47,377 nt of DNA from an uncultured Bacteroidales bacterium (GTDB lineage: Bacteria; Bacteroidota; Bacteroidia; Bacteroidales; Paludibacteraceae): positions 1-47,377 of the forward strand of contig ONMU01000031.1 of assembly GCA_900319035.1 (NCBI GenBank). The letters are read 5' to 3'. Under the pieces are notes generated by a model. The model was given only the letters and a program-made list of their open reading frames with translations. It was not told the DNA's origin and made no database searches. The position numbers and the translations under genes were made by a program. Below, one piece after another: positions 1 to 8,056 of the stretch; the stretch's first letter is position 1, and each line of letters begins with the position of its first letter.

Positions 1-256
1 TGCGAGGAGCCACCTCATGTCCGAAAGCGTCCATTGGATTGCCTTTGCCGCGAAGCTTCATATAGACAATAGTCCACACGCTGAGTGTTAAGCCGCCCAG
101 CATCAACAGTCCTGTCAGGGACGCACGCAATGCGCCGATATGTTCCAATGCCGGCATTCCTGATGCCAGCCACATAATCGTCGGCAAAAGCACTACGAAC
201 ATCACTCCTCCAAGCATATAGCCGGCTATGTTTTGAATGGTCTTTTTCATAATCAT
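1..256 (-). CDS. Isoprenylcysteine carboxyl methyltransferase-like membrane protein, partial (N-terminus)
   Basis: The gene runs off the left edge, so only about the first 85 residues are present. The start is ATG at 256 or the in-frame ATG at 250 (MKKTIQNIAGYMLGG). Two hydrophobic helices are visible (around residues 10-30 and 42-65), followed by GKGNPMDAFGHEVAPR. That loop is the conserved cytoplasmic segment preceding the catalytic part of bacterial isoprenylcysteine carboxyl methyltransferase-like membrane proteins. The SAM-binding C-terminus lies outside the window, so catalytic competence cannot be judged. It begins 18-24 bp after the DUF1349 gene on the same strand and is probably the last visible gene of the PARG-Nudix-DUF1349 operon. 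The substrate in bacteria is usually unknown. Confidence 0.7.
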   Translation of the reverse strand, partial: MIMKKTIQNIAGYMLGGVMFVVLLPTIMWLASGMPALEHIGALRASLTGLLMLGGLTLSVWTIVYMKLRGKGNPMDAFGHEVAPR

Positions 257-273
257 TTTCTTTTAATGCCCTC

Positions 274-951
274 TTACAAACTGTCCGGTTGCTGGCCGTC
301 ATGGGCATGCCATGCACAGGCGGTAATCTTCATATCTGAGAAAAGAGCCGTGAAAGACGAATCTTCTGGCGAACAGGCATAGATACCAAAACAAATCTCT
401 TCGGCTCCTGCGTGCATGTGGCAGATACGCATCTGATTGAAATGCACACCATCGGTGGAGCACTCGATACAGTAATCGTTCTCCCTCCGCGAGAAGCGAT
501 ACCACATAGTCTTCACGTCCGCAGGAATAGCGGTTGTCGCCCAGTCCGAATAGCCGCCGTTGGTGACTACGCTACCAAGGTGTTGGAACTGCTCATTCTC
601 GTATTCGACGGAACCTTTGAGCCAGTTCTCGCTGTCGAGGTACATCACAATACCGCACTGGTCGAACCGATGGTGGCTCTGCGAAAAGTCGGTCTTGACG
701 ACAAACGAAAAGAACCGCTCACTTGTCCTCATCTGCAGAACAGGCGCATTGTCATTTCGGAAATGGTAATACGTCCGTTGCCAGAGATCGGTATGCGGTT
801 TAGTGGTGACGGCAATCACACCGTCTTTCTCTTCTACTCTCGCGGGCTCACGCGTCCACTGCATCTGATTATATATCTGTTCAAACATGATGGCGTACCT
901 GCGAAAGCAGTTTCTCCGCTTCGCGTCGATTATTGCTTCCTCAATTTTCAT
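274..951 (-). CDS. DUF1349 domain protein (concanavalin-like fold)
   Basis: The 225-aa protein reads as a DUF1349 (regulation-of-enolase-1-like, concanavalin-type jelly roll) protein. Typical segments are TDLWQRTYYHFRNDNAP near residue 55, FDQCGIVMYLDSENWLK near 97 and GSVVTNGGYSDWATT near 126. There is no signal peptide, so it is probably cytoplasmic; the ligand is unknown, and the fold suggests carbohydrate or small-molecule binding. The ATG at 951 overlaps the Nudix stop codon (TAATG), which favours translational coupling. Family members, as recalled, begin at the MFEQIYNQMQW equivalent, which would put the start at 888. Either start is plausible. The gene follows PARG and Nudix genes, so a role in nucleotide-sugar or ADP-ribose handling is an inference from context only. 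Confidence 0.8.
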   Translation of the reverse strand: MKIEEAIIDAKRRNCFRRYAIMFEQIYNQMQWTREPARVEEKDGVIAVTTKPHTDLWQRTYYHFRNDNAPVLQMRTSERFFSFVVKTDFSQSHHRFDQCGIVMYLDSENWLKGSVEYENEQFQHLGSVVTNGGYSDWATTAIPADVKTMWYRFSRRENDYCIECSTDGVHFNQMRICHMHAGAEEICFGIYACSPEDSSFTALFSDMKITACAWHAHDGQQPDSL

Positions 952-1409
952 TAGTCAATATTCAATACTTTCTTTGCGTCAACCAATATCTTATCATGGT
1001 CGAAAGCCAAAGGCGGTAACTCATTCAGTGGCCACCATTTGGCTGCAGCGGCATCATCGGCAGCAGTAGCTTCCGGCATGGTAGTCATGGCGGTATAAGC
1101 AGCCGTGATGACACGTCCACGTGGATCACGCTCCACGTCGGAATAGATACCCACCAACTGCATGCCGATCAACACGATACCGGTCTCTTCCTCCAGTTCA
1201 CGCTCGGCACAACGAGCTACCGTCTCATCCATCTCCAGAAACCCGCCTGGAAAAGCCCAATAGCCTTTGTACGGGTCGTTGCCGCGTTGGATAAGTAGCA
1301 CGTACATCTGACCTTCTTTCTCTGCAAAGAGCACAGCATCTGCTGTTACCGAAGCACGCGGATATTGGTAGGCATAAAGCCCATTTTCTGTTAATTTATA
1401 GTCTTTCAT
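951..1409 (-). CDS. Nudix hydrolase, ADP-ribose pyrophosphatase type
   Basis: The 152-aa protein has a complete Nudix box, G-x5-E-x7-REUxEExGU, at about residues 55-77. It reads GFLEMDETVARCAE followed by RELEEETGI, with all metal-binding glutamates present. The N-terminal strand ASVTADAVLF and the GYWAFPGG lead-in are typical of the ADP-ribose/NAD-derivative branch. Length is normal for a single-domain Nudix enzyme. Its ATG overlaps the stop of the upstream PARG-like gene by 4 bp (ATGA), and its own stop overlaps the next start (TAATG), so the three genes are almost certainly co-translated. A PARG neighbour that would release ADP-ribose makes ADP-ribose a likely substrate (cleavage to AMP and ribose 5-phosphate). 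The exact substrate is inferred. Confidence 0.88.
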   Translation of the reverse strand: MKDYKLTENGLYAYQYPRASVTADAVLFAEKEGQMYVLLIQRGNDPYKGYWAFPGGFLEMDETVARCAERELEEETGIVLIGMQLVGIYSDVERDPRGRVITAAYTAMTTMPEATAADDAAAAKWWPLNELPPLAFDHDKILVDAKKVLNID

Positions 1410-2230
1410 GCTCTTATTATCTCCTTAAATGCGCGGTAGTTGCTGTCGTCGTGCGGACGGCAATAGACCGCAAACTCTATCGTCCGGAAATGATGGCTAA
1501 ACTCTGCTAACACATCGTTGTACGCACGTGCCACCACTTGCGGGTCGTTCTGGAAGGCTCCGCAACCAAACGCGCCCAATATTAGCACATCTGCTTCGTT
1601 CTGCGCTGCCACCGTTAAGATACGACGTGCACGTTGCTTGTGCAGTTGGTACAACTCGTCCTTGCTTATCCGTTTGGCATCGCCATCACTCGGATTATAG
1701 GGATTAGCCGGTTGCTCACGCAGGTTCGGCGCAGCACACGTGATAACATCCACCGCAAACGGATCCATCAATGGCCGGTAGTCATCGTCTTTGAGCACTT
1801 GCACGTTGGGCGTGAAGATAATGTCATCGTTATGCAACGGATTGCCGGAATGACGATGCGGCGTGTAGAACCCATCCCACATGGCGCGTGTGTTCAGGCA
1901 GTTGTATAAAGTGGAGCAACGGCACAGACATTCCTCTTGCGCAGACGAACCATGCGTCACACCTCCGCCGGGATTAGTTGCCGAAGCGAAGTTCAGCACG
2001 CACACATGTTGTCCAATGTATTGTGCCGCTGCCTCAAAAGAACGGTTCTTCGTCACAAGGACTTGTGCCTTCTCGTCGAACCTCGGCGACGGAACGGCTA
2101 ATGTTTCCGCTTCGAGAATCAGCTTCTGCGCGGCTATGGATTGCTGCTGCGCTTTGTGCACTTCAAAGTCACCATTGATACGCTCCAACGTATCGTCAAA
2201 AACCGATATAAGATATGCTCTGCGATCCAT
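1406..2230 (-). CDS. TIGR02452 family protein, bacterial-type poly(ADP-ribose) glycohydrolase-like (macrodomain fold)
   Basis: The 274-aa protein carries the PARG signature GGG-x(6-8)-QEE: NPGGGVTHGSSAQEECLCR at about residues 86-104. The two adjacent glutamates correspond to the catalytic pair of bacterial PARGs. Further family segments are the N-terminal helical part with NFASATNPGGG, then DVITCAAPNLR, LILGAFGCGAFQNDP and EFAVYC at the end of the macrodomain. Function by family: removal of ADP-ribose from proteins or polymers in the cytoplasm. It is the promoter-proximal gene of the operon. A TAnnTTTG promoter lies about 30 bp upstream of the ATG, and a Nudix hydrolase able to consume the product overlaps its 3' end. 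Some TIGR02452 proteins are uncharacterised, so true hydrolase activity is inferred from the intact motif. Confidence 0.85.
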   Translation of the reverse strand: MDRRAYLISVFDDTLERINGDFEVHKAQQQSIAAQKLILEAETLAVPSPRFDEKAQVLVTKNRSFEAAAQYIGQHVCVLNFASATNPGGGVTHGSSAQEECLCRCSTLYNCLNTRAMWDGFYTPHRHSGNPLHNDDIIFTPNVQVLKDDDYRPLMDPFAVDVITCAAPNLREQPANPYNPSDGDAKRISKDELYQLHKQRARRILTVAAQNEADVLILGAFGCGAFQNDPQVVARAYNDVLAEFSHHFRTIEFAVYCRPHDDSNYRAFKEIIRA

Positions 2231-2259
2231 GTTTCTGTTTGGTTGCGTCGTTTACGGCG

Positions 2260-2291
2260 CAAAGGTACAAAAAAAATCTGACATACACAAG
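2260..2291 (-). promoter_or_regulatory. Bacteroidetes-type promoter of the PARG-Nudix operon
   Basis: On the minus strand a CTTG box (2291-2288) is followed by exactly 20 nt and then TACCTTTG (2267-2260), matching TTTG-N20-TAnnTTTG. Transcription would start near 2253, about 22 nt before the ATG at 2230. The spacer contains a T8 tract next to the -7 box. Confidence 0.75.
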
Positions 2292-2340
2292 GATTCCACC
2301 CTAAAAACACCCTAAAAAGTGATTATCTACCCCAAAAATT

Positions 2341-2447
2341 GGAAAAGCGCGCAAAAAATCGTGATAATTTATAGGAAAAGCGCGTTAATCTAATTAAAAA
2401 ATCATAGGAAAAGTGCGTTCAAGGACAAAATCGGTCGGAAAAGTATA
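2341..2447. repeat. Degenerate 33-bp phased repeats with a GGAAAAG core
   Basis: GGAAAAGCGCG at 2341 and 2374, GGAAAAGTGCG at 2407 and GGAAAAGTAT at 2437 are spaced 33, 33 and 30 bp. Partly conserved AT-rich text lies between them. They sit about 50-155 bp upstream of the -33 box of the PARG operon promoter. Three short ATACAGAAA copies follow near 2445-2480. No coding potential is seen. Confidence 0.6.
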
Positions 2448-2556
2448 CAGAAAACCATACAGAAACCATACAGAAAAGTAACGGAAAGAAGGCATTTGGA
2501 AATGCAATTCTGCAATGATGCAATAGATGAGCGGGCAATTAGATTGCCAAGTAATG

Positions 2557-2575
2557 GAAAAAAGAAAAACGCGCC
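2557..2575 (-). terminator. Distal arm and U-tract of the same split terminator
   Basis: On the minus strand GGCGCGTT (2575-2568) runs into TTTCTTTTTT. It complements the arm at 4015-4022. It is described separately because the IS lies between the two halves. Confidence 0.75.
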
Positions 2576-2588
2576 CGTGTGTGTAATG

Positions 2589-2622
2589 AACCCCAAAAGT
2601 TGAACACAAAACTTTTGGGGTT
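2589..2622. repeat. Perfect 13-bp stem hairpin overlapping the left IS end
   Basis: AACCCCAAAAGTT (2589-2601) and AACTTTTGGGGTT (2610-2622) form a 13-bp perfect stem with an 8-nt loop. It includes most of the inverted repeat and ends 6 bp before the transposase ATG. Such end hairpins in IS elements can limit read-through expression of transposase from outside; that role is inferred here. Confidence 0.75.
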
Positions 2623-2628
2623 TGTTAT

Positions 2629-3153
2629 ATGTATAAGAAACATTCCATTGAAGAACGGCTGTTAGCTGTAAAAAAATGTTTAGAGGGTTATGCGCCTAAG
2701 GGTGTAGCTAAAGAACTAGGACTAAATGAGCATGATATATCAGAATGGTTGCTTCGTTATAAAATGGAAGGAGTCTTAGGATTGCAAAAACGCCCTATAA
2801 AACATGCTGATTTTGAAGAAAAATGCAAAATTGTTTGCGAATATGCAGAAAAAGGTGTATCTTTGCACCGAGTTTGCGCAAAGTATCATGTTTCTCAAGC
2901 AGCAGTATCCCGCTGGACGCGTATCTACAGACAAGGCGGATATGAGGCTTTGCGCAACATAAAACCGCCAGGAAAAGGTCGTAAAGGTATGGGACGTCCA
3001 AAGAAGAAAGAACCGCAGACAGAGTTAGAGCGTCTGCGCTACGAGAATGAGTATTTGCGTGCAGAGGTTGCATTGCTAAAAAAAGTGAGGGCTTTAGTGG
3101 AAGAAAGAGAGAAGCGTCTACACGAGATTGGGCGCAAGCCATCCAAACATTAA
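2629..3153 (+). CDS. IS3-family transposase OrfA (helix-turn-helix plus leucine zipper)
   Basis: The 174-aa protein has two consecutive helix-turn-helix units: residues 1-50 with KGVAKELGLNEHDISEWL, and 60-105 with VSLHRVCAKYHVSQAAVSRW. A basic linker (GKGRKGMGRPKKKEP) and a heptad-spaced leucine zipper follow at about 128-152 (ELERLRYENEYLRAEVALLKK region). This is the usual DNA-binding and multimerisation half of IS150-group transposases. Alone it normally acts as a repressor of transposition. The A7 slippery run at 3078-3084 inside this gene allows a -1 shift into the orfB frame, giving an OrfAB fusion of about 448 aa. Beyond the slip site the zero frame continues only to 3153. Confidence 0.92.
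   Translation: MYKKHSIEERLLAVKKCLEGYAPKGVAKELGLNEHDISEWLLRYKMEGVLGLQKRPIKHADFEEKCKIVCEYAEKGVSLHRVCAKYHVSQAAVSRWTRIYRQGGYEALRNIKPPGKGRKGMGRPKKKEPQTELERLRYENEYLRAEVALLKKVRALVEEREKRLHEIGRKPSKH
3078..3084 (+). other. Slippery A-AAA-AAA heptamer for -1 programmed frameshifting
   Basis: Seven consecutive A residues sit after the cta codon in orfA. In the orfA frame they read A-AAA-AAA followed by GTG. The -1 frame is open from well upstream through orfB without a stop, and translating it joins the zipper directly to an AIQTLKPEHSLDLLLG segment typical of IS3 OrfAB linkers. No strong downstream stem-loop was recognised. Confidence 0.8.
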
Positions 3154-3194
3154 AGCCCGAACATAGCCTTGATTTACTCCTTGGGATCAAGGGG

Positions 3195-3974
3195 ATGGCT
3201 CGTACTACGTATTATTACAATATCCGTCCGAGAGAGGATAAGTATGCGCAATTACGCAAGGATATAATACGTATATTTAATAAGAATAAAGGGCGTTACG
3301 GATACCGGCGGGTATACCAACAGCTGCGCACGGAAGGCAAAGACATCAACCATAAGACAGTAGCCAAACTGATGGTAGAAATGGGCTTATACGCCCGGAA
3401 ACCTAAGTTGCGTTACCGCTCTTATAAAGGAGAAGTAGGTAAGATTGCACCTAATGTATTACAACGCGATTTTGCTACCGATGCGCCTAATCGCAAGTGG
3501 ACTACTGATGTCTCACAAGTGGATATACGTGGCAAGAAATGTTATATATCGCCTATACTGGATATGTGGAACGGAGAGATTGTTAGCTATGTCATCTCTG
3601 ATCGTCCGGATCTAAAGATGGTAGTGGATATGTTGCAGAAAGCGTTCCGCAAACATCCGCAGACAAATGGTCTAATAATGCACTCGGATCAGGGGTGGCA
3701 CTATCAGCACACGCGCTACCAGTATCTATTGCGTGAACATGGTATTACGCAAAGTATGTCCCGTAAGGGGAATTGCTTGGATAACTCAGTTATGGAGAAC
3801 TTTTTCGGCCTGATGAAGAACGAGCTGCTCTATAACAATAGATGGGAGAGTATCGATGACTTTAAGGCAGCGTTAAAAGAGTATATCCGGTACTACAACA
3901 ACGAACGTATCAAACTAAAACTGAAAATGAGCCCGGTACAATACCGAACTCACTTTCAAAATCAAGTCAAATAG
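3195..3974 (+). CDS. IS3-family transposase OrfB, DDE (rve) catalytic part
   Basis: The 259-aa open part carries HTH_21-like text (NKNKGRYGYRRVYQQL), then the rve integrase core. The catalytic triad is complete: D105 (WTTDVSQ), D165 (MHSDQGW) and E201 (SVMENFF), with the D(35)E spacing of the IS3 family. The C-terminal YYNNERIKLKLKMSPVQYR is also canonical. The frame is open upstream to the slippery site, so the functional product is most likely the OrfAB fusion starting at 2629 rather than a protein started at the ATG given here. There is no sign of decay. Confidence 0.92.
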   Translation: MARTTYYYNIRPREDKYAQLRKDIIRIFNKNKGRYGYRRVYQQLRTEGKDINHKTVAKLMVEMGLYARKPKLRYRSYKGEVGKIAPNVLQRDFATDAPNRKWTTDVSQVDIRGKKCYISPILDMWNGEIVSYVISDRPDLKMVVDMLQKAFRKHPQTNGLIMHSDQGWHYQHTRYQYLLREHGITQSMSRKGNCLDNSVMENFFGLMKNELLYNNRWESIDDFKAALKEYIRYYNNERIKLKLKMSPVQYRTHFQNQVK

Positions 3975-4014
3975 ATTTAATAATCCGTCCAACTTTTTGG
4001 GGTCACCTCAGTGA

Positions 4015-4022
4015 GGCGCGTT
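4015..4022 (-). terminator. Proximal arm of the R-M operon terminator, split by the IS
   Basis: On the minus strand AACGCGCC begins 3 nt after the stop codon of the large R-M gene. Its partner arm GGCGCGTT and the U-tract lie at 2575-2557, on the other side of the IS. Removing the IS and one GTG duplication rebuilds a perfect 8-bp stem with a 5-7 nt loop followed by T5CT6. The hairpin is now broken by 1.4 kb. Confidence 0.8.
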
Positions 4023-4025
4023 GGA

Positions 4026-7000
4026 TTATTCCATCGGTTTGATCAGAGATTCAATGTATTGTTGTTCCTCTTTTGAAATGTTATATTTAGCGTAAAGCTT
4101 TTCGTCAGTCCATGACTCGTGGAAATCTTGGATAGGAACAAACTGGAAGGAATCACGAGATATGTGCATAGACGACAACGTTAGTTGAATCAAGAATCGT
4201 GTTAGGCGACATTTGATGTACGAACGTAGGTTCTCTGCTTCCTCTTGCGTTGCAAATGCTCCGAGCACTAAATATGTAGCGGTTGTTACTTCTCCAGGAT
4301 TACTGATGGATATTTTGGTTGTTACATTACTCTTACCGTCGGCAGCATTATTTACTCCAGCACGATCCGGATTTAACTGACCTATCCAAACTTTATATTG
4401 ATCAATAAGTGCCTCATTTGAATGTATCGTTGCACGATCAATATAGCTCTTACCTTGACTACTAATCAATGCTACAGAATTTTCAAATTCAGATTCTTTA
4501 CCTCTAACGGATGTCGGAAGTCCGAACGGAGAGATAGGTAATACCATTTGAGACATCATTTGCGGATTACCTAATTTATGGAGAATATCAATACCTCTAT
4601 TATCACGAACGAAAATAGGATACTCATTCAATCGGCGCACCTCTGTTATACGTTGCCCATTGATTGAGTTAACAACTTCACAACCTTGCGGATTATTATA
4701 TGTTTCATCGCACAAGAAATAGCAAATACCACCTGCTATATCTACCGTTGGGAAGCAGTCACGACTCTTTGGGAAATCTACAAGATATGCCAAATGTTCA
4801 TCGCTAAGCATAGCCGTTCTAAAGTCATTAAGACCGATACCACCTGCATACCAACGCGCCGGTATAATAAGCGACAGATATGAAGGATGCAGACTCTTTG
4901 CTGCATTCACAAACTCGCGATATACAGGCACAGCTTGTATACCATCAGCATTTGTACTCTCCTGATAAGGAGGATTACCTACAACTGCATTAAATCTTAT
5001 CATAGTTCTTTGATTGTATTCGTAAAATAATTTCAGATAACCGACTCGTTCAACAAACTCCTCCGGATTGTCACGAAGGGTTTCATTAAGCTTCTTGTAG
5101 CAAGCAATATGATGCGGTGCATCTTCTCTGAATGCGCCAAGTGTTCGTTTCGTAATGCTTGCTGCCATGTTTGTGCGGCATACCACATAGATATTCTCAT
5201 CTACGGTCTGGTTCCAAAGACGAGTCTTTTCTTCCGCACTAAGTACATGCTCTCCGAACATACTTTGTTCCAATGCCGCTAAACGGCTGCGATATGTACT
5301 ATATGCTACGTACAGTGGATACAAACCCGTTTTCGAGTTGATCTCCAATATGCGGGTTGTCGGATTAAATACATTAGCGGTTACCTCGCCACGATTAACC
5401 AAACGCGGTTCTTCCAACAGACCTTCATTGACGTGTGTTTCGTCGAAGAAATCATAACCACCAAGCGTATCTGACATGTGCATGTTAACAACTCGCCACG
5501 GTGTCAGTACGGTCTCTTTATCAGGATTATGGAAATAAGAGAATATCTGCGCTATCTTCTTTGCGCGTTCCGTTGGTTCGAGACGATCTGCGGCTGCTGC
5601 CAAGTCGCGAATGCGACGACCTGCAGCGCGGAACACATCTCCATCGTAGAAACGACTAATCGCATTAAAATCTTTCTGTGTCACGCCCTTTGGCATAAAC
5701 TCTTCCCAAGATTTCTTATCTACCTTAGCCGTTAGATTGTCCGGCATCAAGTCTTCGTTACTCTCTAATTCCGCACCGTAAATCAACAACGGAATACGGA
5801 TGGATATACCATGCAGAATGTTGATCGCCGCACGACGATTTTGTTGCTTGCGACGTCTCTCGCGTTCTTCAGGAGTAAGCTGTGATTCGTCCTTCTTAAC
5901 GCGTTTCTTCTTTTCACCTTTCCGCTTACCCATGTTGGACTCAGACAGAACTAAGGTGTCATCTCCTCTTGATTTTTGGGTTGTTCCCACACTATCTTTC
6001 AAGTGCTCTAATAGCGCAATAGCCGTATCGTCGATCTCAAACAACTGGTCATTATACAGGCGCGAATCTTCAAAGCCACGACGCACGACACGATCAATCT
6101 GGATACGCTTGAGTGTTTCAAGCATGTTGGTTGTGTCATACGGTGTCATTCGAGTGCCATTGTAACCGATTACCGGACAGAAGTTCAAGAAGTGATCCAA
6201 GTAATCACGTTGACCTTGGTCGGTGTTCTTTGTATTCATATGCGCTGCTTGTGATATTACTTGCAATGTTCGGTCTGGCGCGAAATCAAACACATAGCAA
6301 TCTTCCTTTCTCTTGCCATCCGGTGTCTTGTACGGACTTTGTACGCGGAAGATGGTTTGCATATATGCCTTTGCATCAGTCTTTACACTACCTTTTAACA
6401 TCAGTACGCCGGTCCATTCCGGAACCGTAACACCCGTAGTCAGACGGTTACACGAAAGCGTGATCGTATGCGACTGACGCGCATCCGGTCCAATTGCGTT
6501 ACGTAGTTTCTGTAATGATTCTTCACGACTATCATCATCGTCACCTTCTCCGGCAACATTAACGACCGTGAAATCTTTGAATGCGGGTGTTTCTTTAATT
6601 AGAGCAGATAGTGCCTTTGCTGCCGGAACACCTGGAACCATCCAAAGTGTATGACGGAAGAAATCGCAGTATTCCTCGGTTGCATATGGATAGTGATTGT
6701 CTTCGTCCGGCATAGATATTAATGTCAAGAACCTGCGAACATCTTGCTCGTGAACGAAACGACCGCGATGATCCAATGATGGAAGCACCTTGTGATCTTT
6801 GTCTAAATCTCCAGTCCATACGCGGAAGAACTCAGAGAACGAGAATGCTTGATCCTCCAACGTCTGCTCATTGATAGCGTAGTTCAGATTTAGCAAATCA
6901 CCGAGATCAAAGGTATAGATATTCATCTTGGGCAGATCAGCATACGGGTTTGGTGCTCCAAAGTGCTCAATTTCCCAATTCCGTTTTGCCTCTTGCTCCA

Positions 7001-8048
7001 TGATATAGTCCCACGTGAAGACTTGTTCATCCGAGAATTGCTCCTTGATATTAAATGGTGTGCCCGAAAGACTAAGCACGTAGGTATTTTCTTTAATCAA
7101 CTTACTAAACAGCGATTGTGCCAAATCGGTTTGTGTACCTTCGTGTGCCTCATCAATAATGATACAATCCCATTGCGTGTTCAGTAGAGCCGTTTTCTCC
7201 TCTATGTCACCCGTAAGCACTTTCTCTCGCAGGTATTGGATGGACGAGAAATAGATATAATGACCATTGGGGTTAGAGAATAATCCACCACCGATAAAAT
7301 CCTCTAAAGCACCATAGGAATCACCATTTTCTTTGCTACCGTAACGATAATCTTGTGTATCAAAGAAGATCTTCTCGAAATCTTTGAACCAACCATCATC
7401 TACAACAGGTCGGTGTGTACTGATAAGCGTGCGTTTGAATGCCATTTCACGCACTACTTGTAATGCGGTTAATGTCTTACCAAAACGCATCTTTGCATCC
7501 CACAACATTTCGCGTGTATCCGGTTTCTTGCGGAACACTTTCAGTGTGCGTTGGATGGCTTCTATTTGCTCCGGTCTGAACTCAATCTTTTTGCGTTGTT
7601 CAGCAATCGGTTGCTCGTTTCCTTGGATAGACTGCTTGCCCTCCTTAACTGCTTGAATGGCGGCCTTTATAGTAGCCACATCCACTTTGAACCATTCAGC
7701 GCCGTTCGTCTTGGCTTCTTCGAACTTCACTCTCGGATAACCAGAACGCTCCAGTACTTTATGTACGTCGTAATCGCGGAAAGATTTTACCTCTCCGTTC
7801 TTAATGTACAGCGTCAGTTCTACATAGTCCACATCGAAATCCAGCGATAGTTCGTTGGAATAATTCTTTATGCGCTTTTCCGCAGCAACTTTCATTTCCG
7901 GACTATTTGGAGCAAGCGCAGCACCATAACCATCTTCCAATTTGGTATCTCCAATTTTCAGATACCCCGGATGCAGTTTATCCACACGCAATGCGTAGAT
8001 AAGCTTTGGCTCTGGTGCCTGTAGTGGTGATTTATACGTGTTTCCCAT
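4026..8048 (-). CDS. Fused restriction-modification protein: T5orf172/GIY-YIG-like, SF2 helicase, Eco57I-type adenine methylase
   Basis: This 1340-aa protein has three parts. Residues 15-150 resemble a T5orf172 (GIY-YIG-like) domain: IYALRVDKLHPGYLKIGDT, DVHKVLERSGYP, GAEWFKVD. Residues 160-560 form an SF2 ATPase with MRFGKT (Walker A, 187-192), DEAHEG (299-304) and SLSGTPF. From about residue 880 comes an N6-adenine methylase of Eco57I type with VVGNPPYQES (NPPY 1025-1028). Its motif I position reads LEINSKTG (about 901-908), not the usual F-x-G-x-G. A target-recognition region probably follows. The order nuclease-translocase-methylase-TRD recalls single-chain type ISP/IIG enzymes, but with a GIY-YIG-like rather than Mrr-like N-terminus. 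It lies 8 bp downstream of its partner gene. Cleavage activity is inferred. Confidence 0.82.
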   Translation of the reverse strand: MGNTYKSPLQAPEPKLIYALRVDKLHPGYLKIGDTKLEDGYGAALAPNSPEMKVAAEKRIKNYSNELSLDFDVDYVELTLYIKNGEVKSFRDYDVHKVLERSGYPRVKFEEAKTNGAEWFKVDVATIKAAIQAVKEGKQSIQGNEQPIAEQRKKIEFRPEQIEAIQRTLKVFRKKPDTREMLWDAKMRFGKTLTALQVVREMAFKRTLISTHRPVVDDGWFKDFEKIFFDTQDYRYGSKENGDSYGALEDFIGGGLFSNPNGHYIYFSSIQYLREKVLTGDIEEKTALLNTQWDCIIIDEAHEGTQTDLAQSLFSKLIKENTYVLSLSGTPFNIKEQFSDEQVFTWDYIMEQEAKRNWEIEHFGAPNPYADLPKMNIYTFDLGDLLNLNYAINEQTLEDQAFSFSEFFRVWTGDLDKDHKVLPSLDHRGRFVHEQDVRRFLTLISMPDEDNHYPYATEEYCDFFRHTLWMVPGVPAAKALSALIKETPAFKDFTVVNVAGEGDDDDSREESLQKLRNAIGPDARQSHTITLSCNRLTTGVTVPEWTGVLMLKGSVKTDAKAYMQTIFRVQSPYKTPDGKRKEDCYVFDFAPDRTLQVISQAAHMNTKNTDQGQRDYLDHFLNFCPVIGYNGTRMTPYDTTNMLETLKRIQIDRVVRRGFEDSRLYNDQLFEIDDTAIALLEHLKDSVGTTQKSRGDDTLVLSESNMGKRKGEKKKRVKKDESQLTPEERERRRKQQNRRAAINILHGISIRIPLLIYGAELESNEDLMPDNLTAKVDKKSWEEFMPKGVTQKDFNAISRFYDGDVFRAAGRRIRDLAAAADRLEPTERAKKIAQIFSYFHNPDKETVLTPWRVVNMHMSDTLGGYDFFDETHVNEGLLEEPRLVNRGEVTANVFNPTTRILEINSKTGLYPLYVAYSTYRSRLAALEQSMFGEHVLSAEEKTRLWNQTVDENIYVVCRTNMAASITKRTLGAFREDAPHHIACYKKLNETLRDNPEEFVERVGYLKLFYEYNQRTMIRFNAVVGNPPYQESTNADGIQAVPVYREFVNAAKSLHPSYLSLIIPARWYAGGIGLNDFRTAMLSDEHLAYLVDFPKSRDCFPTVDIAGGICYFLCDETYNNPQGCEVVNSINGQRITEVRRLNEYPIFVRDNRGIDILHKLGNPQMMSQMVLPISPFGLPTSVRGKESEFENSVALISSQGKSYIDRATIHSNEALIDQYKVWIGQLNPDRAGVNNAADGKSNVTTKISISNPGEVTTATYLVLGAFATQEEAENLRSYIKCRLTRFLIQLTLSSMHISRDSFQFVPIQDFHESWTDEKLYAKYNISKEEQQYIESLIKPME

Positions 8049-8056
8049 ATCAATGG

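Larger units (their letters stand above)
2582..4010 (+). mobile_element. IS3-family (IS150-group) insertion sequence, complete
   Basis: The 1429-bp element carries orfA and orfB in -1 phase. Imperfect terminal inverted repeats start with TG: left TGTAATGAACCCCAAAAG and, on the complement of the right end, TGAGGTGACCCCAAAAAG. A 3-bp direct repeat GTG flanks it (2579-2581 and 4011-4013), the duplication size expected for the IS150 group. The left flank reads GTGTGTG, so the left boundary is ambiguous by 2 bp. Both reading frames and the DDE triad are intact, so the element looks recently active. It separates the PARG operon from the R-M operon. Confidence 0.9.
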
